Assembly (NCBI GenBank): GCA_016199425.1
Contig: JACQGT010000524.1
Span: 1 to 5,977 of the forward strand
Source: Chloroflexota bacterium
GTDB taxonomy: Bacteria; Chloroflexota; Anaerolineae; Caldilineales; Caldilineaceae
Direction of reading: 5' to 3'
Length of the DNA: 5,977 bases
Shown here one piece after another: positions 5,457 through 5,977 of this stretch (within the stretch, counting starts at the first letter, position 1; every line of letters starts with the position of its first letter). Made by a program: the position numbers and the translations under genes. The notes under the pieces were generated by a model. The model saw nothing but the letters and a program-made list of their open reading frames with translations, did not search any database and was not told the DNA's origin.

Positions 5457-5977
5457 TCAAAAGGTCGTCTGCAACGCAATCGTGCGCCCTTCTCTGGCCG
5501 CTACGGGTGCAGCGGCGATGATCTCCACCAGATGGCGTCCGAGTTCCGCTGTGAGGATGTGGGGCTGGCCGCTTTGCAGGCACTCTACCAGATGGAGTAC
5601 GCCCAGGTCCCGCACAGGCGGTGCTGCCTCCACCTCCACCTCTCGCCATTCCCCCTTCTCCGTTCGGTAAAGGTGCAAAATCGGCTCCTGGGGCTGGCCC
5701 AAAGGACGACGGTAGGTCACGGCCAGGGTTCCCTCGCTGCCGTGAATCTCCAGCCGGGGTGCCATGGACGCGGGCACGCAGTAGGTGGCATCCAGCATAG
5801 CAAAGCGGGCGTCGCCAAAGTCCAGCATCAGCAGAGAATTGTCGTCGATCTCCACATCAATGCGCTTGCCGGTCAGCGGCCCTTTGCTGATGTGGCGCAC
5901 AGGCAGGGAGCGTCCACTGAACGCGCTCAGACCGCGCACCGGACCCAGCAGGCTGGTAATCTGGCTCAGGCCATGCA
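5457..5977 (-). CDS. Gfo/Idh/MocA-family oxidoreductase, C-terminal part
   Basis: The frame is open from the right edge to a TGA at 5457-5459: about 172 residues with no credible start, so the NAD(P)-binding N-terminal Rossmann domain lies outside the window. A GTG at 5939 is internal, because the family sequence continues upstream of it (SQITSLLGPVRGLSAFSG). The visible part matches the C-terminal alpha/beta domain: DNSLLMLDFGDARFAMLDA, then EIHGSEGTLAVTY, then a HLVECLQSGQPHILTAELG segment and a closing GRTIAL. Members oxidise or reduce sugars, inositols and related compounds with NAD(P)(H). The substrate cannot be told from this half. It is convergent with lexA and separated from it by a large inverted repeat. 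The rest of its operon lies to the right. Confidence 0.86.
   Translation of the reverse strand, partial: HGLSQITSLLGPVRGLSAFSGRSLPVRHISKGPLTGKRIDVEIDDNSLLMLDFGDARFAMLDATYCVPASMAPRLEIHGSEGTLAVTYRRPLGQPQEPILHLYRTEKGEWREVEVEAAPPVRDLGVLHLVECLQSGQPHILTAELGRHLVEIIAAAPVAAREGRTIALQTTF

Overview
The window (roughly 60% G+C by eye) looks like chromosome from an uncultured bacterium, most plausibly a Chloroflexota lineage of the Anaerolineae/Caldilineae kind. That placement is inferred. It rests on the DapF variant with serines at both catalytic cysteine positions, a LexA with a Gram-positive-type operator, sugar/hydroxy-acid enzymes, and short GATTAGCGATTGG-type repeats between genes. No rRNA, tRNA, CRISPR array or transposase was seen.

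Left block, minus strand (3208 down to 1). Five genes are read in one direction with almost no space between them: a zinc-type medium-chain dehydrogenase (2198-3208), a minimal nucleotidyltransferase-domain protein (1613-2182), an unrecognised 129-residue protein (1270-1659), a small C39-like cysteine peptidase (858-1316), and a LarA-like nickel racemase family protein cut off by the left edge (1-837). The three middle genes overlap their neighbours by 47 nt at both junctions. Parts of them are much poorer in G+C than the flanking metabolic genes, so they look like an accessory cassette lodged between dehydrogenase and racemase genes. This cassette is the best candidate here for an undescribed system.

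Centre, plus strand. After a 320-nt intergenic region with degenerate repeats comes dapF (3529-4407), whose product keeps the DAP-epimerase substrate-binding residues but has Ser in place of both catalytic Cys. The dapF stop codon lies inside a strong inverted repeat built from 14-nt units, which probably ends the dapF transcript. Next is lexA (4614-5336), with a near-perfect sigma70-type promoter, a LexA/Cheo-type operator in the -35/-10 spacer and a second possible operator just downstream. This is the expected layout for SOS autoregulation.

Right edge. A 24-bp inverted repeat separates lexA from a convergent minus-strand gene (5457-5977, 5' end outside the window), the C-terminal part of a Gfo/Idh/MocA-family oxidoreductase. 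The dehydrogenase, racemase-like protein and Gfo/Idh/MocA protein together suggest sugar or hydroxy-acid catabolism nearby; dapF and lexA are housekeeping genes.
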